A DNA stretch of 64,000 nucleotides, from positions 62,001-126,000 of the forward strand of contig JAAELQ010000147.1 of assembly GCA_024226515.1 (NCBI GenBank), written 5' to 3'. The translations under genes were made by a program, and so were the position numbers. Position 1 is the stretch's first letter. Every line of letters starts with the position of its first letter. The notes below the pieces were generated by a model that worked only from the letters and a program-made list of their open reading frames with translations, was not told the origin of the DNA and searched no databases. This document shows, piece after piece, positions 8,572 through 17,370 of this stretch. The stretch comes from a bacterium. Lineage in GTDB: Bacteria > Acidobacteriota > Polarisedimenticolia > Polarisedimenticolales > Polarisedimenticolaceae.

Positions 8572-9639
8572 ATGATGGGTAACAAGCCACACCGGATCGG
8601 CATTCTCGGAGCGACGGGACTCGTCGGGCAACGCCTGGTGCAGTTGCTGGAGGGACACCCGTGGTTCCACGTGCGCGCGGTCGGCGCATCCGAGCGTTCC
8701 GCGGGAAGAGCCTACGCTGACGCCACATCCTGGCGCCTCCCCAGCGCGATGCCCGCCGAGATCGCCGGGCTCGAGGTGCGCCGTTGTCGCGCCGCGGACT
8801 TCGACGATTGCACGCTGGTGTTCTCGGGGCTCGATTCGCCGGTGGCGCGCGAAGCGGAACCCGACTTTGCCGCGGCCGGTCACGCGGTCGTCAGCAACAG
8901 CTCTGCGTATCGACAGGCGGTCGACGTTCCGCTGCTGATCCCCGAGGTCAATCCCGAGCATCTCGGCCTGCTGACCGCTCAGCGCCGGCGCACCGGTGGC
9001 GGCTACATCGTCACCAATCCGAACTGCTCGACGATCGGACTCGCCCTGGCGGTCGCGCCGCTGCACGAAGCGTTCGGCATCAAGCGGATGGTCGTGACGA
9101 CACTGCAGGCGATCAGCGGGGCGGGGGCCGAGGGACCGCGCGCGCTCGAGATGCTGGACAACGTCGTCCCGTTCATTCCCGGAGAAGAGGACAAGCTCGA
9201 GATCGAGCTGGCCAAGATCCTCGGCCGCGTCGGCGACGGATGCGTGAGCTTCGACGGTCTCGTCGTATCGGCGCACTGCCACCGGGTCTCGACGGTCGAT
9301 GGCCACCTCGAGGCGGTCTCCGTCGAACTGGAGGGGAACCCGAGCCCGGACGACGTCGGGCGCGTTCTGGAGACCTACCGGGGGAAGGTCGGGGAGCTCG
9401 GGCTGCCGAGCTCGCCCGAGCGGCCGATCGTGTTGCGTCACGAACCCGACCGGCCGCAGCCGCGCCTGGATCGCGACACCGGCAACGGCATGGCGGTCGT
9501 CGTCGGCCGCGTTCGGTGCTGTCGCGTGCTGGGGATCAAGTTCGAGCTGTTGTCGCACAACACGCTTCGTGGAGCCGCCGGCGGGACGTTGCTCAACGCC
9601 GAGCTGCTCGCGAAACGCGGCCTGCTGGTCGAACGGTAG
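8572..9639 (+). CDS. asd: Aspartate-semialdehyde dehydrogenase, archaeal/fungal-type
   Basis: 355 aa. It makes L-aspartate 4-semialdehyde from aspartyl phosphate with NADPH, the branch-point precursor of lysine, threonine and methionine. The Rossmann motif GILGATGLVGQRLV is at the N-terminus. The catalytic Cys is in VTNPNCSTIGLA, and SAHCHRVSTVDGH carries the catalytic His region. Length and the NPNCST context resemble the archaeal/fungal branch rather than the enterobacterial one. The tandem ATG at 8572/8575 follows AAAAGAG; a GTG at 8554 is an alternative. It converges with the HEAT-protein gene with 9 bp between stops. Confidence 0.92.
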   Translation: MMGNKPHRIGILGATGLVGQRLVQLLEGHPWFHVRAVGASERSAGRAYADATSWRLPSAMPAEIAGLEVRRCRAADFDDCTLVFSGLDSPVAREAEPDFAAAGHAVVSNSSAYRQAVDVPLLIPEVNPEHLGLLTAQRRRTGGGYIVTNPNCSTIGLALAVAPLHEAFGIKRMVVTTLQAISGAGAEGPRALEMLDNVVPFIPGEEDKLEIELAKILGRVGDGCVSFDGLVVSAHCHRVSTVDGHLEAVSVELEGNPSPDDVGRVLETYRGKVGELGLPSSPERPIVLRHEPDRPQPRLDRDTGNGMAVVVGRVRCCRVLGIKFELLSHNTLRGAAGGTLLNAELLAKRGLLVER

Positions 9640-9648
9640 GACAGGTTC

Positions 9649-10518
9649 CTAGTAGTCGGGATCTCCCTCGCTGGCCGAATCCTGCGCCATCTGTCGCTCG
9701 AGGATGCCCTCGAGATGGATCGCCCGTTGACGTACGCGTTCGTACAGTTCGCCACCGGCCTCGGCGTGCCGGACGATGAACTCGTGTAGCGTGGTCAGGT
9801 CGTCGACGCCCGTCACGGGAAGCATGTACGACATCGCGAGGCTCTGCAGCTCCTCGTCGTCCTCGAGCGCCGCAGCCCGCAGCACGTCGGCCGAATGGCC
9901 GCCGATCGTGGCCAGCGCGTCCGCAGCAGCGCCGCGCCACTCGGCGTTGTCGGAGTGCAGGAGTTCGTCGAGGTAGAACCGTGCCCTGTCGTCGCGCAGG
10001 TAACGCAGCGCGCGGACCACGGGAATGACGAGCGCGGGATGCTCGTAGGCCGAATCGATCCAGACCAGCATCGAGGAGCGGTGCTGGTGTCGCGCGAGCT
10101 CGTGGATCGCCAGCCGCCTCGCGTCCACCGAGCCGAACCACACCGCGTCCTCGAGCGCCGGCAGGTAGTCCGCCGCGACGCCCTCGGTCATGAACCGCTG
10201 GCAGATGATCAGCGCGGCGACGATGTCCGCGCTGTAGCGCTCGTCCGCGCTGAGCAACGCGCGGCGCAGCGGGGCCACGCCGAGACGGCCGAAGAGAATC
10301 AACTCATCGCGCGCAACGGAAGCGACCTGCCGCTGAGCCTGGCCGTCGGCCGGCCAGGCGAGCTGTGCCAGAGCGTCGCCTTGCAAGTCGACCGACCCCG
10401 CGGAAGATTTTGCCTCGCGCAGGATCCGCGCGACCTCGCGCTCGGAGAGTGCGAGGCTCGCGGGTGCGCAGAGCACGAGCGCGAGCAACAGGCCTGAACA
10501 GCGGCGAGTGACGTTCAC
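9649..10518 (-). CDS. Exported HEAT-repeat protein
   Basis: 289 aa. A signal peptide (about residues 1-25, CSGLLLALVLCAPASLALS) precedes an all-helical protein. Its repeats have the pattern of HEAT or PBS-lyase-like units, for example LRRALLSADERYSADIVAAL, ALEDAVWFGSVDARRLAIHE and LLHSDNAEWRGAAADALATI. Such proteins usually scaffold other proteins; no enzyme motif is present. The GTG at 10518 has GGAG six bases upstream. It lies 26 bp after the mrp stop on the same strand, so the two may share a transcript. Confidence 0.75.
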   Translation of the reverse strand: MNVTRRCSGLLLALVLCAPASLALSEREVARILREAKSSAGSVDLQGDALAQLAWPADGQAQRQVASVARDELILFGRLGVAPLRRALLSADERYSADIVAALIICQRFMTEGVAADYLPALEDAVWFGSVDARRLAIHELARHQHRSSMLVWIDSAYEHPALVIPVVRALRYLRDDRARFYLDELLHSDNAEWRGAAADALATIGGHSADVLRAAALEDDEELQSLAMSYMLPVTGVDDLTTLHEFIVRHAEAGGELYERVRQRAIHLEGILERQMAQDSASEGDPDY

Positions 10519-10544
10519 GAGAGACTCCGCGTGGGGTTCAGTCG

Positions 10545-11717
10545 TCAATCATAGCGATTCTGCGGTCCTTGCCAAACCTGGCGGAAGCGCTCGAAGATCG
10601 TGCCGGCGCCCTCGGGAGCGTCTACGGCAAGCGAGCGCAGTACCGTTTCGGCGATCTTCGAGAAGGCGAGGGATGCCGGCGTGTCCGCATCGGACACGGC
10701 GATCGGTGTCCCCGAATCTCCCGAATCGCGCAGGGCCGGGTCGAGCGGGATCTCGCCCAGGAACGGAACGCCGAGCCGCTCCGCCTGAGCGCGGCCGCCG
10801 CCGTGGCCGAAGATGTCCGTGTGCTCGGAGCAGTGCGGGCAGTGGAAGTGGCTCATGTTCTCGGCGAGCCCGAGGATCGGCACCTCCACCTTGCGGAACA
10901 TCGACACCGCCTTGATCGCATCCGCCAGCGCGACGTCCTGCGGCGTCGAGACGATCACCGCGCCCGCCAGACGGATACGCTGCGACAGCGTGAGCTGGGC
11001 GTCGCCGGTACCCGGCGGCAGGTCGATCACGAGCACGTCGAGCGCGCCCCACACCACGTCGCGCAACAGCTGCTCGAGCGCCTTCATCACGAGCGGTCCG
11101 CGCCAGATCACGGCCGACTCGGGATCGACGAGAAACCCGAGCGACATGAAGTGCACGCCGTGCCGTTCGAACGGGATGAGCCTCTGCCCGCTCGAGTCGA
11201 GTTCCGGCCGCTTGCCCTGATAGCCCATCATGATCGGGATCGACGGGCCGTAGATGTCTGCGTCGAGCAAGCCGACTCTGGCGCCCTTCTTGGCCAGGCT
11301 CACCGCGAGGTTGACGGCGACCGTGGACTTGCCGACGCCGCCCTTGCCGGACGCCACGGCAACCGCATGCTTGACCTCGGGGATCAGGTCCGACCCCAGC
11401 GCTCCGCGCGCCGCCACCGACGGCGGCGCCTTCGGGGCGCTGCCGACGACGGGCAGGGCGGGTGAGCTCGCGGGCGCACCGCCGGCGATGTGCACGTTGA
11501 TCGAACGCACGCCGGCCACGTCACTCAACGCGTCACGGCACAGTTTCTCGATCTGCGGGAGCTGCTCGGGTCGGTTGGGGTCGGTCAGCGAGAAGCGGAC
11601 GGCGCCGTCCTCGACCGCCACGTTCTCGACCACGCCGACGGAGACGATGTCGCGCGAGAAGCCGGGGTACTGCACCCGGCGCAACGATTCAAGCACCTGG
11701 TCGGTCGTCAGAGACAT
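10545..11717 (-). CDS. mrp: Iron-sulfur cluster carrier ATPase, Mrp/ApbC family
   Basis: 390 aa. The N-terminal 100 residues are a MIP18-like (DUF59) domain (residues 1-75, VLESLRRVQYPG and SDVAGVRSINVHI). An Ala/Pro linker follows, then the ParA/MinD-type ATPase with the deviant Walker A GKGGVGKSTVAVNLA, switch I/II DIYGPS and IDLPPGTGDAQLT. The cluster-binding CxxC is in HFHCPHCSEH. The protein loads and transfers 4Fe-4S clusters in the cytosol. The ATG is at 11717. The fusion of DUF59 and ATPase domains is the normal bacterial arrangement. Confidence 0.93.
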   Translation of the reverse strand: MSLTTDQVLESLRRVQYPGFSRDIVSVGVVENVAVEDGAVRFSLTDPNRPEQLPQIEKLCRDALSDVAGVRSINVHIAGGAPASSPALPVVGSAPKAPPSVAARGALGSDLIPEVKHAVAVASGKGGVGKSTVAVNLAVSLAKKGARVGLLDADIYGPSIPIMMGYQGKRPELDSSGQRLIPFERHGVHFMSLGFLVDPESAVIWRGPLVMKALEQLLRDVVWGALDVLVIDLPPGTGDAQLTLSQRIRLAGAVIVSTPQDVALADAIKAVSMFRKVEVPILGLAENMSHFHCPHCSEHTDIFGHGGGRAQAERLGVPFLGEIPLDPALRDSGDSGTPIAVSDADTPASLAFSKIAETVLRSLAVDAPEGAGTIFERFRQVWQGPQNRYD

Positions 11718-11815
11718 GCCGATTCACCCCGTTCGCACAGCGGGACGCAACGGCCCTGTGTGCCTGCAAGAGAGCGTAGCACGCCGTCGCGACGCCGGCC
11801 GGGTTCGCGAAAGGC

Positions 11816-12856
11816 TCAGAAGAGGTACGAGATACCCGCGTAGAACCCTTCGTAGTCCACCGAGCGCCACGACTCGCTCGTCGTGCTCGGATTGGGGAAC
11901 CCGGGGCCGGCGGGGCGCAGATCGAGGACGATGTTGTCGTAGGCCGCGGTGCGGAACCCGCCGAAGAGATCGAGCGTGCGCCAGACCTGCCAGCGCACGC
12001 CGAGGTAACCCTCGACGATCTGACTGCTGGTGTCCTCGGAGACGTCTTTCAAGCCGACGTTCTCCGGGACCTGTGTGCCGATCTCGTACGTCGTGGAGCG
12101 ATAGGTGGTCGAGGTCTTACCGCGCAGGATGCCGAGGGTGAGACCGGACTCGAGGGTCACCTTGCCGTCGGCGAGCAGCGGCATCGTCACGTCGAGTCCA
12201 CCCTCGAAGCCGCGCCCGGTGTAAGACGACTTGATGAAAGCCTCGTCCGGCAGTGGCGTGGGCGTCTGGGGGCCCGGCGGCAGGATCGCGACGTACTCGG
12301 CCGACGCGTCACGGTTGTGCTGGACGCGGCGATAGCCGACGAACCACTTGCCGGTGATGCGGTGCGTGTCGAACGCCTCGCGGGCGTAGTCCAGCCGCAG
12401 GTCGCGCAGCGACGTGTTCCCCTCGGCGAAGTAAGAGTCCGAGAAGCCGAGGTCGTCGTATCCGGCGTATCCCTGGACCAGGGACTCGCCGAAGATGAAC
12501 TGGCCGGGACGGATGTCGGTTTCGGCGAGATCGTCCTCGCTGTGCGCGTACCAGGTGGCGATGAATTCGCCGTGGCCCTTGGGTAGCGTGAAGCCGCCGC
12601 GGTAGCGTACCTCCGTCGTCGTCGAGTGATCGAGCGAGATCGTGGTGGTATCGAAGACCGCGTTGGGGTCGGACTGCGTGGCAACGATGTAATCTCCGCC
12701 GAGCGGCTGGGAGATCCACGTTCCGACCTCGAGGAAGATCCCGAAGTCGCCGCCGTCGCCGCCACTTTCCTCTTCCTGACCGAACGACGGTAGCAAGACG
12801 GAAGCAAGAAGCAGAAGTAGAACGGACGTGGAGACGGTCCTTACGTAGCGCTTCAT
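11816..12856 (-). CDS. Putative outer-membrane beta-barrel protein
   Basis: 346 aa. A Sec signal peptide (hydrophobic TSVLLLLLASVLLPSFG) is followed by alternating polar/hydrophobic strands ending in YLF, a C-terminal Phe typical of Bam-assembled barrels. Strand-like pieces such as GEFIATWYAHSE, GKWFVGYRRVQHN and GYLGVRWQVWRTLDLFGGFRT support a barrel of perhaps 10-14 strands. No substrate can be named. It follows the lipoprotein gene by 48 bp on the same strand, so both are likely driven from the promoter at 13785-13813. Confidence 0.68.
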   Translation of the reverse strand: MKRYVRTVSTSVLLLLLASVLLPSFGQEEESGGDGGDFGIFLEVGTWISQPLGGDYIVATQSDPNAVFDTTTISLDHSTTTEVRYRGGFTLPKGHGEFIATWYAHSEDDLAETDIRPGQFIFGESLVQGYAGYDDLGFSDSYFAEGNTSLRDLRLDYAREAFDTHRITGKWFVGYRRVQHNRDASAEYVAILPPGPQTPTPLPDEAFIKSSYTGRGFEGGLDVTMPLLADGKVTLESGLTLGILRGKTSTTYRSTTYEIGTQVPENVGLKDVSEDTSSQIVEGYLGVRWQVWRTLDLFGGFRTAAYDNIVLDLRPAGPGFPNPSTTSESWRSVDYEGFYAGISYLF

Positions 12857-12904
12857 TCGACCCTTCCTTCGCGGTCCAGCGTTAGACGCGTGCCGTGGGC
12901 GAGT

Positions 12905-13747
12905 TCAACGGGAGGTGTAACTGAACGAGGCCGAATCGCCCTCGTCGGCGCCGGTCGTCGAATTGCCCTGGGGCGTGACGGGCACGTCGTCGAGTCTCAC
13001 CGTGGTTGTGATCCCGCTCGGGAACAGCGTGATCATCGGCTCATCGTTGTGATCCAGGAACTGGCCGTCCAGCAGCGGCCCTCGCGTGACGGTGACGAGG
13101 ATCGAGTCGCCCTTGCCCACCTCCACGTCGAGCGGAGGCGTACCGCCGTCCACCACCGGGAGGCCGGGATCGCTACGCGAGCACAGCCCGGAGCCGACCT
13201 CGTACGCGGCGGGGTTGAGGGTGCTCAGCGTGTTGGAGGTCGCCGCGACCACCTCGCGGTTGAGCGCCGTGACCCGTCGGGGGGCGCGGAACTTGAATGT
13301 TCGGTTCTGTTCGACGATCTCGGGCAGTGGGGGGAACGCCGGCTGTTGCAGGGTCTCGTCATAGACCGTCAAATTCGCCGTGAGCTCCGCCGACTCCGGC
13401 AGGCTGACGAGCTCGGAGGTCGTCTCGCCCGCGGGAATCCTGCGCACCTCGATGCCGAAAGCCCACGGGATACTCGTGGGGGAGACGTCGAGGCGCTCCG
13501 GTTCTGCGCCGCCGCCGAAGACGTACAGGCACCAGAGGAACGTCTCGGTCCCCGGGTCGGGCTCGTCGTCGCCGTCGAGGGTGTCCTCGAAGCCCTCCCA
13601 CACATCGAACAGGAGAACCCTTCCTCCCGCGCTGCTCGTCACGAGCGTCAGCGTCTGCGAGCCTACCTGGAGAGGTTGGGTCGTGTCGCAACTCGTCAGA
13701 GCGAGCGCAACCGTGAGGGCGAGCGTGATCCTGAGGAGACAACGCAT
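12905..13747 (-). CDS. Putative lipoprotein of unknown function
   Basis: 280 aa from the ATG at 13747, which has GGAGG 10 bases upstream. The N-terminus (RCLLRITLALTVALALTSC) is a lipoprotein signal peptide with lipobox LTSC, so Cys20 should be lipidated. The mature region is beta-rich with many Thr/Ser/Val stretches and no recognised domain. It is the first gene of a pair with the beta-barrel downstream; a lipoprotein/barrel pair suggests a joint outer-membrane role, which is inference. The next residues after the Cys are Asp-Thr-Thr; a +2 Asp would mean inner-membrane retention under E. coli rules, but those rules may not apply here. Confidence 0.7.
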   Translation of the reverse strand: MRCLLRITLALTVALALTSCDTTQPLQVGSQTLTLVTSSAGGRVLLFDVWEGFEDTLDGDDEPDPGTETFLWCLYVFGGGAEPERLDVSPTSIPWAFGIEVRRIPAGETTSELVSLPESAELTANLTVYDETLQQPAFPPLPEIVEQNRTFKFRAPRRVTALNREVVAATSNTLSTLNPAAYEVGSGLCSRSDPGLPVVDGGTPPLDVEVGKGDSILVTVTRGPLLDGQFLDHNDEPMITLFPSGITTTVRLDDVPVTPQGNSTTGADEGDSASFSYTSR

Positions 13748-13784
13748 TCTGGACAAACCTCCCCGTGCAGAAAATGAAGATGGG

Positions 13785-13813
13785 AACTTACCCGACCTCC
13801 CCGGACGAGTCAA
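13785..13813 (-). promoter_or_regulatory. Promoter for the lipoprotein/beta-barrel pair
   Basis: On the minus strand TTGACT (13813-13808) and TAAGTT (13790-13785) are separated by exactly 17 bp. The expected start site is near 13778, about 30 nt before the lipoprotein ATG. Confidence 0.6.
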
Positions 13814-13901
13814 GGCTTCGGGTCAGGGAGTCCGCCGCCCTGCGGTGACCGATCCGCAGAGGCCCTGTGGTACCATCGCCGTCCCACTCATAGGAGCCGG
13901 A

Positions 13902-14549
13902 ATGTCTCGCTATTCGGCGGCCGAACGCGCCGCCGTCGATTCCAGGCGTGTGGAACGCGTTTACTCGGCACTGTCGCGGGTCTACGATCGGGGCTTCGAC
14001 TGGGCCCTCGGGCCGGGCCGGCGTCAGGCCGTCTCGCGCATGGCGATCGCACCCGGACAGCGCGTGCTCGAGGTCGGAGTCGGGACGGGTCTATCGCTGC
14101 TCGAGTACCCGGAACAGGCTCGCATTACCGGCATCGACATCAGCGAGCCGATGCTGGATCAGGCGCGGCAGCGGGCGGCCGATCTGGGTCGCAACCGCGT
14201 CGAGTTGCAGCAGATGGACGCACGAGACCTGGCGTTCGACGACGACACGTTCGACTGCGTGCTGGCACCGTACGTCATCTCCGTCGTGCCGGAGCCCGAG
14301 CGTGTGATGCGGGAGATCCGCCGCGTATGTCGCCCCGGGGGCAAGGTCGTGATCGTCAACCACTTCCTCAGCGAGGCCCGGGTCCTGTCGTTGCTCGAGC
14401 GGGTATCCACGCCGCTGAGCCAGTGGATCGGTTTCAAGCTGGACTTGCCGCTGTCGACCGTCACCGAGGCGGCCGGTTTCGAGATCGTCTCGATCGACCG
14501 GGTGAACCTGCTGGGCCTCTGGCGCCTGATCGAGATGCGGCCGACCTAG
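13902..14549 (+). CDS. SAM-dependent methyltransferase, PmtA-like
   Basis: 215 aa class I methyltransferase. Motif I is VLEVGVGTGLSL, followed by GIDISEPML, MDARDL and FDCVLAPYVISVVPEPERVM. The sequence RPGGKVVIVNHF and the later SQWIGFKLDLPL are characteristic of the Rhodobacter-type phosphatidylethanolamine N-methyltransferase PmtA. That enzyme makes phosphatidylcholine through three methylations at the inner membrane. Assignment to PE methylation is inference; ubiquinone or other small-molecule methylation is an alternative. The ATG at 13902 has TAGGAG eight bases upstream. It converges with the MerR-like gene with 7 bp between stops. Confidence 0.75.
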   Translation: MSRYSAAERAAVDSRRVERVYSALSRVYDRGFDWALGPGRRQAVSRMAIAPGQRVLEVGVGTGLSLLEYPEQARITGIDISEPMLDQARQRAADLGRNRVELQQMDARDLAFDDDTFDCVLAPYVISVVPEPERVMREIRRVCRPGGKVVIVNHFLSEARVLSLLERVSTPLSQWIGFKLDLPLSTVTEAAGFEIVSIDRVNLLGLWRLIEMRPT

Positions 14550-14556
14550 CGGGCCG

Positions 14557-15285
14557 TCAGTGATCGGTCGGCGGGGGCGCCTGGGGCAGCTCGGGCGCGG
14601 CCGCCGAACCGTCCGCCTCTTCACGAACCAGCCGGCCGACTCGCTCGGTCTGCTCCATCACCCGCTCGTACTGCTTGTCGATCGCCTCGGTCGTCACCGC
14701 GTTGCGGGTCAGCATCTCGAGCCCCCGCACCTTCTCGCGCAGCGCGGCGATCTCCATGGCACGGCCCTCGAGCTCGAGTCGCGCCTCTCGCAGCCTCTTG
14801 TCCGTCTCCGAGCCCGCGCGCTGGATCCGCTGACGCAGTGCGACGTTCTCCTCGCGTACCTCTTCGAGCTCTTTGGAGCGCGTGTCGATCTCGGCCTGCA
14901 GGTCCATCACCCGCAGGCCTCCGGCACGCATCATCCCGTACTGCACGAGCAGCTGCTCGTGTTTCATCTGCAGTTCCTGGTACAGCGTCAGCGGCACGGC
15001 ATCGACCGTCTGCGGTGCCGGCGCGGCCAGCGGGGCGGGGGCTCGTGTCGCGACGGCGCGCGCGGGAAACGGCGCCGAGGGCATGATCGCGCCGGGTTCG
15101 AGGCCCGCCGTGGCGAGGTCCTCCTCGGAGACGAAGTACTCGGGACCGAATCGACCGTAGCGCTTGTCGGCGTGCAGTCTTCCCGAGCGGATGTAGCGCC
15201 TGAGCGTCGTGATCGAGCGCGAGGTGCGCTCGGCCGCCTCGCGCAATGTCATTCGGTGCTTGTCGTCGTTGTCGTTCTCGCTCAC
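14557..15285 (-). CDS. MerR-like helix-turn-helix protein with long coiled coil
   Basis: 242 aa. A winged-helix of the MerR/HTH_17 type sits at about residues 13-60 (TLREAAERTSRSITTLRRYIRSGRL, then FGPEYFVSEEDL). A 50-residue Ala/Pro linker leads to a long coiled coil (about 110-225: KELEEVREENVALRQRI, RLELEGRAMEIAALREKV). No effector-binding pocket is visible. It could be a DNA-binding structural or segregation factor as easily as a transcription regulator. GTG at 15285 is chosen; an ATG 12 codons later is possible. It is divergent from lysK with 157 bp between starts. Confidence 0.68.
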   Translation of the reverse strand: MSENDNDDKHRMTLREAAERTSRSITTLRRYIRSGRLHADKRYGRFGPEYFVSEEDLATAGLEPGAIMPSAPFPARAVATRAPAPLAAPAPQTVDAVPLTLYQELQMKHEQLLVQYGMMRAGGLRVMDLQAEIDTRSKELEEVREENVALRQRIQRAGSETDKRLREARLELEGRAMEIAALREKVRGLEMLTRNAVTTEAIDKQYERVMEQTERVGRLVREEADGSAAAPELPQAPPPTDH

Positions 15286-15442
15286 GCGACCCCCATCGCA
15301 TCGGTCACACGTTTCTATCACAGTCACGATGGAGGTCTCAAGGGCGACGAAGTCGTATCGCCGAATCGTCGGCGTTGCCGACCACGCCCGGCAACATGTA
15401 TCCTTGCTCTCTTGGCTACTGCCTGCCTGCAAGACGAAGACC

Positions 15443-16984
15443 ATGACGCAATCCGGAACCTCACAGGACGAGCACTGGGCCGATCGCGTTGCCGCAGACG
15501 TGATCGAGGCCGGGCGTGACGCCGTCGTGTCGACGGGCATCTCTCCCTCGGGAGAGATCCACATCGGCAACATGCGCGAGATCCTGACGGGCGACGCGGT
15601 CTTCCGGGCGCTGCTCGACCGTGGAGCGTCGGCGCGGTTCAACTACGTCGCGGACAACTTCGATCCGTTGCGCAAGTCCTACGATTTTCTCGACGCGAAG
15701 ATCTACGAGCCGCTGGTCGGCCGCCCGCTGTCCGATATCCCGTGTCCGTGTGGTGGGCACGACTCCTATTCCGAACATTTCCTCGAGCCGTTTCTCGCTG
15801 CACTGCGCGAACTGCGCGTCGACGTCGAGGTCGAGCGCGCCGATGGGATGTACCGCTCGGGGCGCATGACGCCGTGGATCGTGCGCTCGCTGCAGAACCG
15901 CGATCGCATCGCCGCGATCTTCAAGGAGGTCAGCGGGCAGGACGTCGCCGAGGACTGGTATCCGTTCAATCCGTTGTGCGCGGAGTGCAAGCGGCTGAAC
16001 AGCGCCCGCGTGACCGGTTTCTCCGCCGAGGACGAGACCGTCGACTACACGTGCGCCTGCGGGTCGAGTGGGACGGTGCCGATGGCCGGCGGCGGGAAGC
16101 TGGTGTGGAAAGTCGACTGGCCCGCGCGCTGGATGATGCTGGGAGTGACGGTCGAGCCGTTCGGCAAGGACCACGCTTCGCGCGGCGGTTCGTACGATAT
16201 CGGCAAGCGCGTCGTCGGCGAGGTCTTCGGGGGCGAGGCTCCGCATCCGATCCCGTACGAGTGGATCTCGTTGAAGGGCAAGGGCGACATGTCGTCCAGC
16301 AAGGGCAACGTCCTGTCCATCCATCGCATGCTCGAGGTGGTTCCGCCCGATGTCTTGCGCTTCCTCGTCATCCGCCAGCGCCCGCAAAAGGCGATCAAGT
16401 TCGACCCCGGCCTGCCGTTGCTGCAACTCGTCGACCAGGTCGACTCCGGGGCCTCGGCCCCGGCGATCCGTCGGTCGCTGGAGCTGTCGCAGGCGGCGGG
16501 CTTCGCGCCGCTCGGTGTCCCGTTCAAGCACCTGGTCGTGGTGGCGCAGGCCTCGAGCTTCGACGTGGACCGCGCGCTCGATATCTTGCGCCGCTCGGGC
16601 TATCCCGACGTGCGGCGCGAGGCGCTCGAGCCGCGGATGATCTTCGCTCGTAGCTGGCTCGACTCGTTCGCGCCGGCCGAGATGCGGTTCACCGTGCAGT
16701 CGGAGCTGCCCCGAGTCGCCGGGGAGCTCGACGAGCAGCAGAAGAAGTTCCTCGGGCGGCTGGGGCGGGAACTGACTGGCGAGATGGGCGGAGACGACGT
16801 ACACAAGTTGGTGTATTCGATCGCCGAGGAGTTCTCGGATTCCAAACCGGCTCGCCTGTTCGAGGCGATCTACGTTTCGTTGTTGGGGCAGACGCGCGGA
16901 CCGCGCGCGGGCTGGTTCATCGTCTTCCTCGGAGCCGAGTTCTGCGCGAACCGGTTCCTGGAAGCCGCGCTGGAGGAAGAATGA
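15443..16984 (+). CDS. lysK: Class I lysyl-tRNA synthetase
   Basis: 513 aa. It charges tRNA-Lys. The class I signatures are HIGN (His40-Asn43, in SGEIHIGNMREI) and MSSSKG (283-288), the version of KMSKS used by class I LysRS. Cys pairs in PCPCGG, CAECKRL and CACGSS lie in the insertion region. The C-terminal half is helical, as in archaeal and spirochaetal LysK. No class II lysS is present in this window. The ATG at 15443 has only a weak ribosome site. It overlaps the cupredoxin gene by 4 bp (ATGA), an odd coupling partner for a synthetase. Confidence 0.95.
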   Translation: MTQSGTSQDEHWADRVAADVIEAGRDAVVSTGISPSGEIHIGNMREILTGDAVFRALLDRGASARFNYVADNFDPLRKSYDFLDAKIYEPLVGRPLSDIPCPCGGHDSYSEHFLEPFLAALRELRVDVEVERADGMYRSGRMTPWIVRSLQNRDRIAAIFKEVSGQDVAEDWYPFNPLCAECKRLNSARVTGFSAEDETVDYTCACGSSGTVPMAGGGKLVWKVDWPARWMMLGVTVEPFGKDHASRGGSYDIGKRVVGEVFGGEAPHPIPYEWISLKGKGDMSSSKGNVLSIHRMLEVVPPDVLRFLVIRQRPQKAIKFDPGLPLLQLVDQVDSGASAPAIRRSLELSQAAGFAPLGVPFKHLVVVAQASSFDVDRALDILRRSGYPDVRREALEPRMIFARSWLDSFAPAEMRFTVQSELPRVAGELDEQQKKFLGRLGRELTGEMGGDDVHKLVYSIAEEFSDSKPARLFEAIYVSLLGQTRGPRAGWFIVFLGAEFCANRFLEAALEEE

Positions 16985-17370
16985 TCTCGATCGACAAGGC
17001 CGCCAACTGGTTGCTCTTGGCTGTTCTGGCGCTCATCGCGTTCGGCCCGGCCCTCGCCGAAGAGCCGACCGAACCCGCCGGGGAAGAGATTCCGGTCAAG
17101 CGGATCAAGATGTACGCGGAGAACTGGAAGTGGTCTCCGGACGTGATCCGGGTCAAGCAGGGGACCAAGCTGTCGATCGAGTTCGAGTCGTTCGACGCCC
17201 CGCACGCGTTCCACCTCAAGGCCTACGGCATCAAGGTGTCGCTGCCCGAGGGCAAGAAGACGCACTACGAGTTCGTAGTGGACAAGGCGGGGGAGTTTCG
17301 CTGGCGTTGCTCGAGACCGTGCGGGAACGGATGTCCGAAGATGCGCGGGAAGCTCATCGTCTTGGAGTAG
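16981..17370 (+). CDS. Exported cupredoxin with an altered CuA-like site
   Basis: 129 aa. The signal peptide covers about residues 1-26 (LLLAVLALIAFGPALA). The mature domain is a cupredoxin related to cytochrome oxidase subunit II: WKWSPDVIRVKQGTKL, FDAPHAFHLKAYGIK with His75, and RWRCSRPCGNGCPKMRG near the end. In COX2 the site reads CxExCxxxHxxM; here it reads Cys110, Cys114, Cys118, Met121, so the Glu position is Arg and the His position is Cys. A soluble copper or electron carrier in the periplasm is likely, but the metal centre would be unusual. It is translationally coupled to lysK and overlaps the XRE gene tail by 17 bp. Confidence 0.8.
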   Translation: MISIDKAANWLLLAVLALIAFGPALAEEPTEPAGEEIPVKRIKMYAENWKWSPDVIRVKQGTKLSIEFESFDAPHAFHLKAYGIKVSLPEGKKTHYEFVVDKAGEFRWRCSRPCGNGCPKMRGKLIVLE

